Part shown: piece after piece, positions 1 to 8,560 of the stretch
Numbering within the stretch: position 1 is the first letter of the stretch
Layout: every line of letters starts with the position of its first letter
NCBI RefSeq assembly: GCF_002934685.1
Contig: NZ_NKHL01000121.1
Location: 62,001-126,000 of the forward strand
Direction: 5' to 3'
Source of the DNA: Pseudomonas bohemica
Lineage (GTDB): Bacteria > Pseudomonadota > Gammaproteobacteria > Pseudomonadales > Pseudomonadaceae
DNA: 64,000 nt
Notes under the pieces: generated by a model
The model's database searches: none
Seen by the model: only the letters and a program-made list of their open reading frames with translations
What the model was told of the DNA's origin: nothing
Position numbers and translations under genes: made by a program

Positions 1-334
1 CTTTGAGATCTTCAAGGATCAGTTGCTGTTCTTCGAGTGAAGGCTGTTCGCCTTCCGGGACCCGCATCAGCTCATTGAGGTAGGCCTGCTCCAGGGCGGC
101 GCGCCGGAAATGATCGAAGAGCAAGCCCTTGGCGACCTGCACGAGAAACGCACGGGGTTCGCGCGGCGCCTCGAGATGCTCGCGGCCCAGCAGACGGATG
201 AAGGTGTCCTGACTCAGGTCCTCGGCGCGGTGCGGGCAGGCGACGTTACGCTTCAGCCAGGTCAGCAACCAGCTGCGATGGTCGCGATAGAGCGTTCCGA
301 CAAGCTGATGTTGAGGACGTTGAAGTGACGACAC
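1..334 (-). CDS. ECF RNA polymerase sigma factor, FecI-like (N-terminal part, runs off window)
   Basis: The reverse strand encodes an open frame of 111 codons that leaves the window at base 1. It reads as a sigma-70 region 2 protein: LYRDHRSWLLTWLKRN at the N-terminus, then AEDLSQDTFIRLL (region 2.1/2.2) and EPRAFLVQVAKGLLFDHFRR (2.3/2.4). This layout is typical of iron-starvation ECF sigma factors of the FecI/PvdS type, which direct RNA polymerase to siderophore-receptor genes and are usually followed by a FecR anti-sigma gene; that neighbour would lie outside the window. I chose the GTG at 332-334, the only plausible initiator in frame; no strong Shine-Dalgarno precedes it. A Fur-like site lies about 30 bases upstream, which fits iron control. 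Family call is firm; target genes are unknown. Confidence 0.85.
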   Translation of the reverse strand, partial: MSSLQRPQHQLVGTLYRDHRSWLLTWLKRNVACPHRAEDLSQDTFIRLLGREHLEAPREPRAFLVQVAKGLLFDHFRRAALEQAYLNELMRVPEGEQPSLEEQQLILEDLK

Positions 335-360
335 GTACGCACCAAGGAGAACAAAGTAAC

Positions 361-379
361 TAACGAGAATTATTCGCGA
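361..379 (-). promoter_or_regulatory. Candidate Fur box upstream of the ECF sigma gene
   Basis: The sequence TAACGAGAATTATTCGCGA resembles Fur boxes of Pseudomonas (GAGAATNATTC core, GATAAT-like hexamers). It sits just upstream of the FecI-like sigma start, where Fur repression is expected for this family. This is a motif match by eye only. Confidence 0.5.
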
Positions 380-475
380 TTGTGTCAGAGCCGGGGAATG
401 CTGGCAATTGGTGCTTATAAGAAGGAGCCGAACGGCGTTGTAGGATTTGCCCACGGAGTATGTAAGGGCCGCGCG

Positions 476-564
476 CTGTGGGAGTGGGCTTGCTCCTGAA
501 GAGGCAGTACATCTACAGCAGATGCAGGGTCGGGGAGTTAGCTTTCGTGAGCAAGCTCCCACAG
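476..564. repeat. REP doublet (REPIN), GTGGGAG/GCTTGCTC family
   Basis: Two inverted copies of a REP unit, GTGGGAGTGGGCTTGCTC on the left and GAGCAAGCTCCCAC on the right, enclose a spacer of about 50 bases. The same unit recurs at 9660, 14697 and 62652. It lies between the exonuclease gene end and the sigma factor promoter. The rest of the 335-597 gap holds only the Fur-like site. Confidence 0.85.
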
Positions 565-597
565 GAGAACCCCGCGGCTGTGGCAGCGCATCAATAC

Positions 598-1317
598 CTA
601 AAACGAATGCGACTGCTGCCTGCGTCGCCACTTCGCCAGACACCGTTCCAGCTGCGCCGGGCTGTCCATGCCCTGACGCCGGGCATGGCTGAACAGAATC
701 AGCGCCAACTCCGCTGTCACCAAAGCGTCGGCGCTGGCGTGATGGCGCTCCTCGGCCTGCAGGCCAAAAAAACCGGTCCAGTCATCCAGCCCGGCCTGGC
801 GCAGGCACCCTTGCGGCCACAGCAGCGGTGCGATTTCGGCGACATCCAGAAACGTGTGCTGCAGCTTGTATCCCAGGCTTTCCTTTAATGCACGGCTGAG
901 CATGTGCTGATCGAACGGGGCATGAAACGCCAATATCGGACTGTCACCGACGAATGCCATGAAATCCAGCAGCGCCTCGACCGGCTCGCTGCCCGCCGCG
1001 ATCGCACTTGGCCCCAGCCCATGAATCAACACGCTGGGGCTGAGCTTGTGATCGGGACGCAGCAAGGTGCGTTCGAATTGCTGACCCAGATCGATCGCGC
1101 CGTCCTCGATAATCACCGCGCCAATGGACAGCACCTCATCGCGGTTCATGTTCAGGCCGCTGGTTTCCAGATCCAGTACCACCCAGCGTTGCTGGCGCAG
1201 TGGCTTTTCGCTGAGCGCAGTGGCGCGGGGCAGTTCGCTCAAGCGCTGCAATTGTTCGGGTGTCAGGTCAGGCGTCCTGGCGCGTTTGGCTGGCTTGAGC
1301 CATTGGAACAGGTTCAT
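598..1317 (-). CDS. 3'-5' exonuclease, DnaQ/DNA polymerase III epsilon family
   Basis: This 239-residue protein carries the three exonuclease motifs of the DEDDh family: VVLDLETSG (ExoI, D and E ligands) near residue 47, HAPFDQHML (ExoII) near 133, and HASADALVT (ExoIII, with the H and D) near 193. It should hydrolyse DNA or RNA 3' ends with two metal ions. It is shorter than replicative epsilon in its C-terminal part and lacks an obvious clamp-binding tail, so it is more likely an accessory epsilon-like nuclease than the core proofreading subunit. The gene follows the cNMP/CBS/DUF294 gene by 10 bases on the same strand, so the two are almost certainly co-transcribed; this pairing recurs in Pseudomonas. 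Substrate is unknown. Confidence 0.88.
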   Translation of the reverse strand: MNLFQWLKPAKRARTPDLTPEQLQRLSELPRATALSEKPLRQQRWVVLDLETSGLNMNRDEVLSIGAVIIEDGAIDLGQQFERTLLRPDHKLSPSVLIHGLGPSAIAAGSEPVEALLDFMAFVGDSPILAFHAPFDQHMLSRALKESLGYKLQHTFLDVAEIAPLLWPQGCLRQAGLDDWTGFFGLQAEERHHASADALVTAELALILFSHARRQGMDSPAQLERCLAKWRRRQQSHSF

Positions 1318-1327
1318 GGGCGGTCGC

Positions 1328-3262
1328 TTAAAGTTGGTAACGCAAGGTCAGGCTGCTCTGCAGTCGCTGCGCCTGACGGAACGATTCGCGCAGGATTCGC
1401 CGGTCCAGATGATTGAGCACATCGGGATCGATCCGGTTGGAATACGGCAGATTCTGTCGGCTCTGCTGCTGATGCTGCTGCATGCGGGTCTGCTGGATGA
1501 AGTGATAGGCCTCTTCATAGGCCGCCCCGTCCAGCGGGTCGATGACTTCCCTGATCACCAGTTGGCGCAGCCGTTCGAGGGTGTTGTTCGCCCCGATGCC
1601 GTTGGCCAGCGCGAGCAAACGCGCGCCATCGACGAAAGGTGTCAGGCCTTGAGTCTTGAGGTCCAGTGTGTCTTTCTCGCTGCCTTTGCGCGCCACCACG
1701 AAATCCTTGAAACGCCCCACGGGCGGCCGTTGACGCAAGGCGTTGTCGGCCATCATGCGCTGAAACAGTTTGTTGTCGGCGACTTGCGCCAGGATGCTCT
1801 GACGCAATTGCTCGCCGCCAGTTTCATCGCCCCAGACCACGCGCAGGTCGAAATAGATGCTGGACGACAACAAGTTCTCCGGGGTCGCTTCGCGAATGAA
1901 CGAACCAAAACGTCGCGCCCATTCGATGCGTGAGAGGCACAACTCGGGATTGCTGGCCATGATCCCGCCCTTGCACAGCGCAAAACCGCACAACGCCAGG
2001 CCCTGATTGATCCGCTCGGCAATCGGCAGCAGACGCCCGCGAATCTCGGCGGCTTCGGCGGCGTCCCTGGCTTCGAACAGAATGCCATTGTCCTGATCGG
2101 TATAAAGCGTCTGCTCGCGACGGCCTTCGCTGCCGAAGCACAACCAACTGAACGGAACACCGGGATCGCCTTTCTCTTCCAGGGTCAGCTCGATGACGCG
2201 GCAGACCATGTGGTCGTTGAGCAGGGTAATGATCTGGGTGATCTGCATTGACGAAGCGCCATGAGCCAGCATGCGATCGACCAGTTGCACGATGTCGCCA
2301 CGCATGTTGCTCAGCGCATCGATGCGCGGGGCGTTGCGGAGGGTTCGCGCCAGATGCACCAGATCCACCCGCTGTAGGGAAAACAGGTCGCGCTCGGACA
2401 CCACGCCACACAGGCGCTGATCCTTGACCAGACACACATGGGCGATATGCCGTTCGGTCATGGCAATCGCCGCATCGAACGCGCTGGCGTCGGGGCTGAG
2501 ATAGAAGGGCGCCTGAATCATGTTGTGTTTGATCGGTTCGCCGAAGTCGGCGTTTACATCCGCCACGACTTGTCGCAGGTCGCGCAGGGTGAAAATGCCC
2601 AGCGGCGCCCTGGCCTCGTCGACGATCACGATGCTGCCGACCTGCTGCTCATCCATCTGTTTGACGGCCTCGCGCAGCGGTGTGTCTGGCGAGCAGGTTA
2701 CTGGATGCCGCATGGCCAGCTCGCCCAGACGCGTGTTCAGCGAATACTGAGTGCCGAGTGTTTCCACAGCCTTCTGCTTTACTTGCTGATTGACCTGTTC
2801 GAGCAAACTGCTGACGCCGCGCAGCGCAAAATCGCGAAAGGTGTCGGAGAGTGCGAAAAGCTTGATGAACGCTTGTTTATTCAGTTGCAGGCAGAACGTG
2901 TCTTCAGCCGCCAGATGCTCGGTGCGCGTGGCGCGCTCGCCCAGAAGCGCAGCAAGAGGAAAGCACTCGCCGGTGGTGATTTCGAATGTGGTTTCAGTGC
3001 CGCCTTTCGCGGAATGCGGGCGTTCGCCAACGACGCGGCCCTGTTTGACGATATAAAAGTGCTCTACTGGCCCATCGCTAGGCTTGATGATGCTCTCATC
3101 CGTAGCGTAGAAACGCAGCTGGCATTGTTCGACCAGATAGGCGAGATGAGCATTCTCCATCTGATTGAATGGGGGGAATTTCTGCAGGAATTGCATGGTG
3201 CCGTGGATGTTCTGCAGCACGGCTGTCTTTCCTGCCTGGGTGAATGCGTCCGCTTTGCTCAT
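1328..3262 (-). CDS. cNMP-binding / CBS / DUF294 putative nucleotidyltransferase
   Basis: This protein of 644 residues has four parts. A cyclic-nucleotide-binding fold spans roughly residues 20-140 (the YIVKQGRV and FPLAALLGE stretches). Two CBS repeats span about 165-300, starting at MRHPVTCSPDTPLREA. A DUF294 nucleotidyltransferase-like core follows, with GSEGRREQTLYTDQDNG, where the GS and DxD-like residues match the polymerase-beta superfamily. A DUF294 C-terminal substrate-binding domain ends it. Such proteins are thought to sense nucleotides and modify an unknown target. The upstream in-frame GTG at 3274 is less likely than the ATG at 3262 (MSKADAFTQ). It is the first gene of a two-gene unit with the exonuclease. 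The function is inferred from domains only. Confidence 0.85.
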   Translation of the reverse strand: MSKADAFTQAGKTAVLQNIHGTMQFLQKFPPFNQMENAHLAYLVEQCQLRFYATDESIIKPSDGPVEHFYIVKQGRVVGERPHSAKGGTETTFEITTGECFPLAALLGERATRTEHLAAEDTFCLQLNKQAFIKLFALSDTFRDFALRGVSSLLEQVNQQVKQKAVETLGTQYSLNTRLGELAMRHPVTCSPDTPLREAVKQMDEQQVGSIVIVDEARAPLGIFTLRDLRQVVADVNADFGEPIKHNMIQAPFYLSPDASAFDAAIAMTERHIAHVCLVKDQRLCGVVSERDLFSLQRVDLVHLARTLRNAPRIDALSNMRGDIVQLVDRMLAHGASSMQITQIITLLNDHMVCRVIELTLEEKGDPGVPFSWLCFGSEGRREQTLYTDQDNGILFEARDAAEAAEIRGRLLPIAERINQGLALCGFALCKGGIMASNPELCLSRIEWARRFGSFIREATPENLLSSSIYFDLRVVWGDETGGEQLRQSILAQVADNKLFQRMMADNALRQRPPVGRFKDFVVARKGSEKDTLDLKTQGLTPFVDGARLLALANGIGANNTLERLRQLVIREVIDPLDGAAYEEAYHFIQQTRMQQHQQQSRQNLPYSNRIDPDVLNHLDRRILRESFRQAQRLQSSLTLRYQL

Positions 3263-3485
3263 GACTGGCACCACTTGTTTTTATGAGTTCATGGTCGACC
3301 GCTTATCGGGCAGTGCCCATTGGACGTAAGTCTTAGGTCGCGTAAAAATCATTGGAGTGCAAAGGGCGTGGTGTGCAACTGCATCACGCGCAGGCCGTAA
3401 TGGCCGGCAGGGAGCCGAAAAAGTGCGCAGCGTATTCAGTCTGTTTGCGCTGTCAGAATGAAGTCGACGGGAAAATGGGACGGGT

Positions 3486-3932
3486 ATGTTCGATCACGAC
3501 ATTTTGAGTGATGAAGAGCGCGAAGCCCTCAATGAGGTGATGCTTGCCCCTCCATCGCAATCGCCACAACGGGTGCTGATCGTCGATGATGATAAGGATG
3601 CTCGGGAAATTCTTGCCGAAATCCTCAGTCTCAACGACATCAGCTGTATCACCGCAGCTGGCGGGACCAGCGCCATGCATCTGCTGCAAACCCGTCCGTC
3701 CATTGCGCTGCTGATCACTGATCTGCGGATGGCGCCGTGCGATGGCCTGGATTTGATTCGGCAGGTCAGGGATTCGGATCGGGCCGCGCTCCCGATCATC
3801 ATCGTCTCGGGCGATGCCCATGTTCGCGACGCGATCGATGCGATGCATCTGAGCGTGGTGGACTTTCTACTCAAGCCGATCAACACCAAGCAGTTGTTGC
3901 GGTTGGTGAAGCGCGAGTTGGGGATGGAGTAG
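3486..3932 (+). CDS. Stand-alone response regulator receiver protein
   Basis: The 148-residue protein is a single CheY-like receiver domain after a 28-residue leader. Visible landmarks are the acidic cluster VLIVDDDKD (residues 30-38), the phospho-acceptor Asp in LLITDLRM, the switch residue Ser in IIIVSGD, and the conserved Lys in FLLKPIN. No output domain follows, so it probably works by protein contact, as in phosphorelays or chemotaxis-like control. No histidine kinase gene is next to it. It is divergent from the DUF294 gene, with about 220 bases between them, and ends just before a REP pair. Confidence 0.88.
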   Translation: MFDHDILSDEEREALNEVMLAPPSQSPQRVLIVDDDKDAREILAEILSLNDISCITAAGGTSAMHLLQTRPSIALLITDLRMAPCDGLDLIRQVRDSDRAALPIIIVSGDAHVRDAIDAMHLSVVDFLLKPINTKQLLRLVKRELGME

Positions 3933-3951
3933 ATTCACCACCGGCCCACTT

Positions 3952-4035
3952 GTAGAGCGCGCTTGCCCGCGATTGCATCTGTCAGTCGACATGGATGTTG
4001 TTATCCATCGTGATCGCGGGCAAGCGCGCTTCTAC
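3952..4035. repeat. REP doublet, GTAGGAGCGCGCTTGCCCGCGAT family
   Basis: Left unit GCGCGCTTGCCCGCGAT and right unit ATCGCGGGCAAGCGCGC form an inverted pair between the convergent response regulator and malate synthase genes. The same family appears at 27856, 34411, 42330 and 46652. Confidence 0.85.
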
Positions 4036-4052
4036 TGTATTTGCTGGCAATG

Positions 4053-4089
4053 AAAAAAGCGGCGTGCCATGTAGGAACGCCGCCTTTTT
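4053..4089. terminator. Bidirectional terminator between response regulator and glcB
   Basis: A hairpin with GCGGCG/CGCCGC arms is flanked by a run of A on the left and T on the right. It can end transcription of the receiver gene on plus and of glcB on minus. Confidence 0.6.
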
Positions 4090-4102
4090 GTTTACTGCTG
4101 AA

Positions 4103-6280
4103 TTACAACCCGTTCTTCGCCTTGAACTCCCGACGACGGCGATGCAGCACCGGCTCGGTGTAGCCGTTCGGCTGTTTGGTGCCTTCGATCACCAGCTCAA
4201 CGGCCGCCTGGAAGGCGATGTTGCTGTCGAAGTCTGGCGCCAGCGGGCGATACAGCACGTCGCTGGCGTTCTGGCGGTCGACCACTGGCGCCATGCGCTT
4301 GAGGCTTTCCATCACTTGTTGCTCGTTGACCACGCCGTGACGCAACCAGTTGGCAATGTGCTGGCTGGAGATACGCAACGTCGCACGGTCCTCCATCAGC
4401 CCGATGTCATTGATGTCCGGCACTTTCGAGCAACCCACGCCCTGATCGATCCAACGCACCACGTAACCGAGGATGCCCTGGGCGTTATTGTCCAGTTCAT
4501 TCTGGATCTCTTCGGGTGTCCAGTTGGTGTTCGGCGCCAGCGGGATGGTCAGGATGTCATCGACCGAGGCGGGTGCGCGCTGAGCCAATTGAGCTTGACG
4601 CGCGAACACGTCGACCTTGTGATAATGCAACGCGTGCAGTGCCGCCGCGGTCGGCGATGGCACCCACGCCGTATTGGCGCCGGCCAGTGGGTGAGCGATT
4701 TTCTGTTCCAGCATCGCTGCCATCAGATCGGGCATTGCCCACATGCCTTTACCGATCTGCGCACGCCCCTGCAGGCCACACTTCAAGCCGATATCGACGT
4801 TGGAGTTTTCATACGCAGCGATCCACTTCTCGGCCTTCATCTGCGCCTTGCGTACCACCGGGCCAGCTTCCATCGAGGTGTGAATCTCGTCACCCGTACG
4901 GTCCAGGAAGCCGGTGTTGATGAACACCACGCGCTCGCTGGCGGACTTGATACAGGCCTTGAGGTTGACCGTCGTGCGGCGTTCCTCGTCCATGATCCCG
5001 ACCTTCAGTGTGTTGCGCGGCAGGCTCAGGACTTCTTCGATTCGGCCAAACAGCTCGTTGGTGAACGCCACTTCTTCAGGGCCGTGCATCTTCGGTTTGA
5101 CGATGTAGACCGAACCGCTGCGGCTGTTGGCGCGCGAGGTGTTGCCCTTGAGGTTGTGGATCGCGGCCAGGCTGGTCAGCAGGCCGTCGAGAATGCCTTC
5201 GGGCACTTCGTTGCCTTGATTGTCGAGGATCGCATCGATGGTCATCAGGTGACCGACGTTGCGCACGAACAACAGCGAACGGCCGTGCAGCGTCACCGGC
5301 TCGCCCTTGGGCGAGGTGTACACGCGGTCAGGGTTCATGGTGCGGGTGAAGCTCGTGCCGCCTTTGGAAACTTCTTCGGACAGATCGCCCTTCATCAGGC
5401 CGAGCCAGTTGCGATAGACCACGACCTTGTCGTCGGCGTCGACTGCGGCGATGGAGTCTTCACAGTCCATGATGGTGGTCAGTGCGGCTTCCATCAGTAC
5501 GTCTTTGACGCCGGCGGCATCGGTCTGGCCAATGGGGCTTGTGGCATCGATCTGGATTTCGAAGTGCAGGCCGTTGTGCTTGAGCAGCAGCGCGGTTGGA
5601 GCGGATGCTTCGCCCTGGAAGCCGATCAACTGTGCGTCGTCACGCAGGCCAGTGTTACTGCCGCCTTTCAAACCGACGATCAGCACACCGTCGCCGATCT
5701 TGTAGCTCGTGGAATCAACGTGAGAGCCTGCAGCCAGTGGCGCGGCTTCGTCGAGGAAGGCGCGGGCGAAGGCGATGACTTTATCGCCGCGGACCTTATT
5801 GTAACCCTTGCCTTTTTCCGCGCCGCCTTCTTCAGAGATGGCGTCGGTGCCGTACAGCGCGTCGTACAGCGAGCCCCAACGGGCATTCGAGGCGTTCAGC
5901 GCGAAGCGGGCGTTCATCACCGGGACCACCAATTGCGGGCCGGCCATGGATGCAATTTCTTCATCGACGTTTTGCGTCGTGACCTGGAAGTCCGCTGCTT
6001 CTGGCAGCAGATAACCGATTTCCTGCAGGAAAGCCTTGTATGCCGTGGCGTCGTGGGCCTTGCCGGCATTGGACTGGTGCCAGGCATCGATGCGCGCCTG
6101 GAAGTCGTCACGTTTGGCGAGTAGGGCTTTGTTCTTCGGCGCCAGCTCGTGGATGAGCTTGTCGGCACCGGCCCAGAACGCGGCGGCTTCGATACCGGTT
6201 CCAGGAAGGGCTTCGTTGTTCACGAAATCCAGAAGGACTTTGGCGACCTGAAGGCCACCGACTTGAACGTGTTCAGTCAT
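4103..6280 (-). CDS. glcB: Malate synthase G
   Basis: The 725-residue product matches the length of malate synthase G (723 in E. coli) and runs collinear with it from MTEHVQVGGLQVAKVLLDF to the end. It condenses glyoxylate with acetyl-CoA to give malate and closes the glyoxylate shunt in the cytoplasm. Recognisable blocks include TTIMDCEDSIAAVDADDK, SLLFVRNVGHLMT, GIMDEERRTTVNL, GRAQIGKGMWAMPDLM and PSPTAAALHALHYH. I used the ATG at 6280, preceded by GAGG at a good distance, rather than the ATG 12 bases upstream. It stands alone; no glycolate oxidase genes are adjacent. A 475-base non-coding stretch separates it from gcvR. Confidence 0.96.
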   Translation of the reverse strand: MTEHVQVGGLQVAKVLLDFVNNEALPGTGIEAAAFWAGADKLIHELAPKNKALLAKRDDFQARIDAWHQSNAGKAHDATAYKAFLQEIGYLLPEAADFQVTTQNVDEEIASMAGPQLVVPVMNARFALNASNARWGSLYDALYGTDAISEEGGAEKGKGYNKVRGDKVIAFARAFLDEAAPLAAGSHVDSTSYKIGDGVLIVGLKGGSNTGLRDDAQLIGFQGEASAPTALLLKHNGLHFEIQIDATSPIGQTDAAGVKDVLMEAALTTIMDCEDSIAAVDADDKVVVYRNWLGLMKGDLSEEVSKGGTSFTRTMNPDRVYTSPKGEPVTLHGRSLLFVRNVGHLMTIDAILDNQGNEVPEGILDGLLTSLAAIHNLKGNTSRANSRSGSVYIVKPKMHGPEEVAFTNELFGRIEEVLSLPRNTLKVGIMDEERRTTVNLKACIKSASERVVFINTGFLDRTGDEIHTSMEAGPVVRKAQMKAEKWIAAYENSNVDIGLKCGLQGRAQIGKGMWAMPDLMAAMLEQKIAHPLAGANTAWVPSPTAAALHALHYHKVDVFARQAQLAQRAPASVDDILTIPLAPNTNWTPEEIQNELDNNAQGILGYVVRWIDQGVGCSKVPDINDIGLMEDRATLRISSQHIANWLRHGVVNEQQVMESLKRMAPVVDRQNASDVLYRPLAPDFDSNIAFQAAVELVIEGTKQPNGYTEPVLHRRRREFKAKNGL

Positions 6281-6755
6281 TGCTTGCCTCACTCTGCTCA
6301 GCTATCTGCGCTTCATTCTCGAGCGCGCTTTTGTTAAAGCCATCGACATCGCTGCTTACCCCCGCCAGAACATGCCATTGCGGGCGGCTGGGCCGGGGCA
6401 CCTGAACGAAAGCCCGCATGCATTATGCGCAACAGGTTTCATCGAGCGGCGATGCTGGGTCAGGCATCTTCCCAACGTTTATGTAGTGAACGCGGCGGAA
6501 TACTACATGATGAGTCGCGATGTGAAAATCAGACTAAATATGTCACCGAGCGACCAGATTTTCACCAATGGTCACGTCGAGGTTACGGATGTTCTCAAAA
6601 AAACGGTGAATTGTTCCAGAGAATTATGGAAATGGTACACAAATTGTTTCCTCAGGAAGCATCCCGGCGCACTTCGAGGTCTTGCCTATACTTGTCCGAC
6701 CACCACGCAGGCACGGGAAACCGGGCAGTGGATATGTATATAGAAGGAGTGGACC
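6281..6755. other. Divergent intergenic region between glcB and gcvR
   Basis: About 475 bases separate two divergent genes. The gcvR-proximal part (6480-6700) is more AT-rich than the surroundings and probably holds both promoters. An imperfect inverted repeat GGAAA...TTTCC at 6628-6651 could be an operator. No convincing gene is visible. Confidence 0.5.
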
Positions 6756-7274
6756 GTGGATCATCTCATCGTCACCGTATTTGCCCCGGACAAACCGGGG
6801 CAGGTCGAACAGATCGCATCATGCATTGCAGATCACGGTGGTAATTGGCTGGAAAGCCGCATGACTCACATGGCTGGGCAGTTCGCGGGGATTCTCAGAG
6901 TGGATGTGCCCGCCGAGTCTCAGGCGCAATTGCGTAGCGCGTTGCAGGGACTTTCGTCCTACGGCATCCGCGTGCAGTTCGCTGAAATCGGCGCTGAGCC
7001 CGCGTCGCACTCCAAGCCCATCAACATGGAACTGGTGGGTAACGACCGACCCGGAATTGTGCGTGATGTGACGCGACTGCTGACGGAGCAAGGGGTTAAT
7101 GTCGAACAACTGGTGACGAACGTCGAACCCGCGCCGATGAGCAGCGAGACCCTGTTCCGCGCCAACGCCTTACTGGGCTTGCCGCTGAACTTGTCGCTGG
7201 ATGATTTGCAGGAGCGGCTGGAAACCTTGGCGGATGAGTTGATGGTTGAGTTGAAGATCAAGGCTGAGGATTGA
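6756..7274 (+). CDS. gcvR: Glycine cleavage system transcriptional repressor GcvR-like, two ACT domains
   Basis: The 172-residue protein consists of two ACT domains. The first starts at DHLIVTVFAPDKPGQVEQIA, the second at NMELVGNDRPGIVRDVTRLL near residue 92. In E. coli GcvR binds glycine and blocks GcvA activation of the glycine cleavage operon; ACT domains are amino-acid-binding regulatory folds. The start is a GTG with a strong AAGGAG six bases upstream, so regulated or moderate expression is likely. No gcv genes are adjacent, and glcB is divergent. A GcvR-type ACT protein is secure; its exact partner is inferred. Confidence 0.85.
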   Translation: MDHLIVTVFAPDKPGQVEQIASCIADHGGNWLESRMTHMAGQFAGILRVDVPAESQAQLRSALQGLSSYGIRVQFAEIGAEPASHSKPINMELVGNDRPGIVRDVTRLLTEQGVNVEQLVTNVEPAPMSSETLFRANALLGLPLNLSLDDLQERLETLADELMVELKIKAED

Positions 7275-7447
7275 GCGAGTGAATGAGTTATCCAGTTTTT
7301 TCATAAGCCTGCCTGTGGATAACCTGCGGATACAGCCCTGCAGGCTACGTGAACCAATGCCCTGCGGCTATTGATCAAAAAAACAGCAAATTCAACAGCT
7401 TGTGCACAAATAGGTTGAACGAGCTTGTGGATAACCTGAGCAAACAT

Positions 7448-7480
7448 CGCTGCAGGCCAGGCGTGGCGTGGCCTGCAGCG
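7448..7480. terminator. Hairpin between convergent gcvR and rarD
   Basis: Perfect 12-base arms CGCTGCAGGCCA and TGGCCTGCAGCG enclose a nine-base loop. There is no T run, so it may act as a transcript 3' end stabiliser as much as an intrinsic terminator. Confidence 0.6.
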
Positions 7481-7497
7481 TGGTGTCCATTATTTGA

Positions 7498-8391
7498 TCA
7501 ACGTGCGTTGCGGCGTCGTGTAGCCATCCAGGCGTCGACGCTGTAGATGATCAGGCCGAGCCAGATGAAGCAGAAGGTCACCAGCGTCGCTGAAGGCATG
7601 TGTTCGCCGAAGATCAGTACCGCCAGTGACAGCACCAGCGTCGGCGCGATGTACTGCAAAAAGCCCAGCGTGGCATAAGGCAAATGCCGGGCGGCGGCGT
7701 TGAAACACACCAGCGGCACCAGCGTTACCGGGCCTGCCGCCGCCAGCCAGATAGCCTGCGACGTGGTCCAGAATTCCGCCTGTGCACTATGCGCCATTGG
7801 GTTGAACAGCAACCAGCCAACCGCCAGCGGCACCAGAATCCAGGTTTCCACCACCAACCCCGGCAATGCCGCGACCGGGGCTTTTTTGCGAATCAACCCG
7901 TAGAAACCAAAGGTGAGCGCCAGTGCCAGCGAAATCCAGGGCAGGCTGCCGACCTGCCAGACCTGTTGCGCAACGCCGATGAGCGCGAGGATCACCGCCA
8001 TCCATTGCAACGGTCGCAGCCTTTCGCGCAGCAGTACCATGCCCAGCATCACGTTGATCAGCGGGTTGATGAAGTAACCCAGGCTGGCTTCGACCATGTG
8101 GTTGCTATTGACCGCCCAGACATAGATCAGCCAATTGGCTGCAATCAGACAGCCGCTTACCGCTAGAACGGCCAGGCGCCGCGGGTTGTCTCTCAGTTCT
8201 TGCCACCAGCCGGGATGTTTCCAGACCAGCAACAGCAGCGAGCCGAAGATTGCCGACCAGATCGCGCGATTGACGATGATTTCCAGAGCAGGCACTGCAG
8301 AAAGCAGCTTGAAGTAGATCGGAAACAATCCCCAGATGATGTAGGCGCTAAGGCCAAGAATGTACCCGCGACGCGGGTTGGCAGCTTGCAT
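7498..8391 (-). CDS. rarD: EamA-family permease RarD
   Basis: The 297-residue protein is a drug/metabolite-type permease with about ten hydrophobic segments and the RarD signature near the N-terminus (GYILGLSAYIIWGLFPIYFKLL). RarD proteins sit in the inner membrane; a role in chloramphenicol sensitivity has been reported for the family, but the natural substrate is not established. I start at the ATG at 8391 because AAGGA precedes it at a normal distance and the homologous N-terminus begins there. The longer open frame to 8559 has an unlikely charged leader. It is convergent with gcvR and lies downstream of the kinase gene on the same strand. Confidence 0.9.
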   Translation of the reverse strand: MQAANPRRGYILGLSAYIIWGLFPIYFKLLSAVPALEIIVNRAIWSAIFGSLLLLVWKHPGWWQELRDNPRRLAVLAVSGCLIAANWLIYVWAVNSNHMVEASLGYFINPLINVMLGMVLLRERLRPLQWMAVILALIGVAQQVWQVGSLPWISLALALTFGFYGLIRKKAPVAALPGLVVETWILVPLAVGWLLFNPMAHSAQAEFWTTSQAIWLAAAGPVTLVPLVCFNAAARHLPYATLGFLQYIAPTLVLSLAVLIFGEHMPSATLVTFCFIWLGLIIYSVDAWMATRRRNAR

Positions 8392-8560
8392 GGGTGGTCC
8401 TTCGGCAAGTTTTTTGTAGTGTGGTGCGGGCGGTATTTTCGGCTCGATCCAAACACGGTGGCCGTCACGTTCACCGTTGTAGCAGTCCCGCTTGCCGGCG
8501 ATGGCGTCAGTGAAGTCCCTACACCGGCAAGCCGGACTGCTGCGGGGTTTGAGACTCACT

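Noticed and set aside
3995..6124. Long plus-strand open frame of 709 codons opposite glcB
   Set aside because: It is antisense to malate synthase G, which is clearly real; the translated sequence has no recognisable domain and reflects high-GC codon bias.
6372..6743. Open frame of 123 codons upstream of gcvR
   Set aside because: No ribosome site, no domain, unusual residue composition; the stretch looks like a promoter region.
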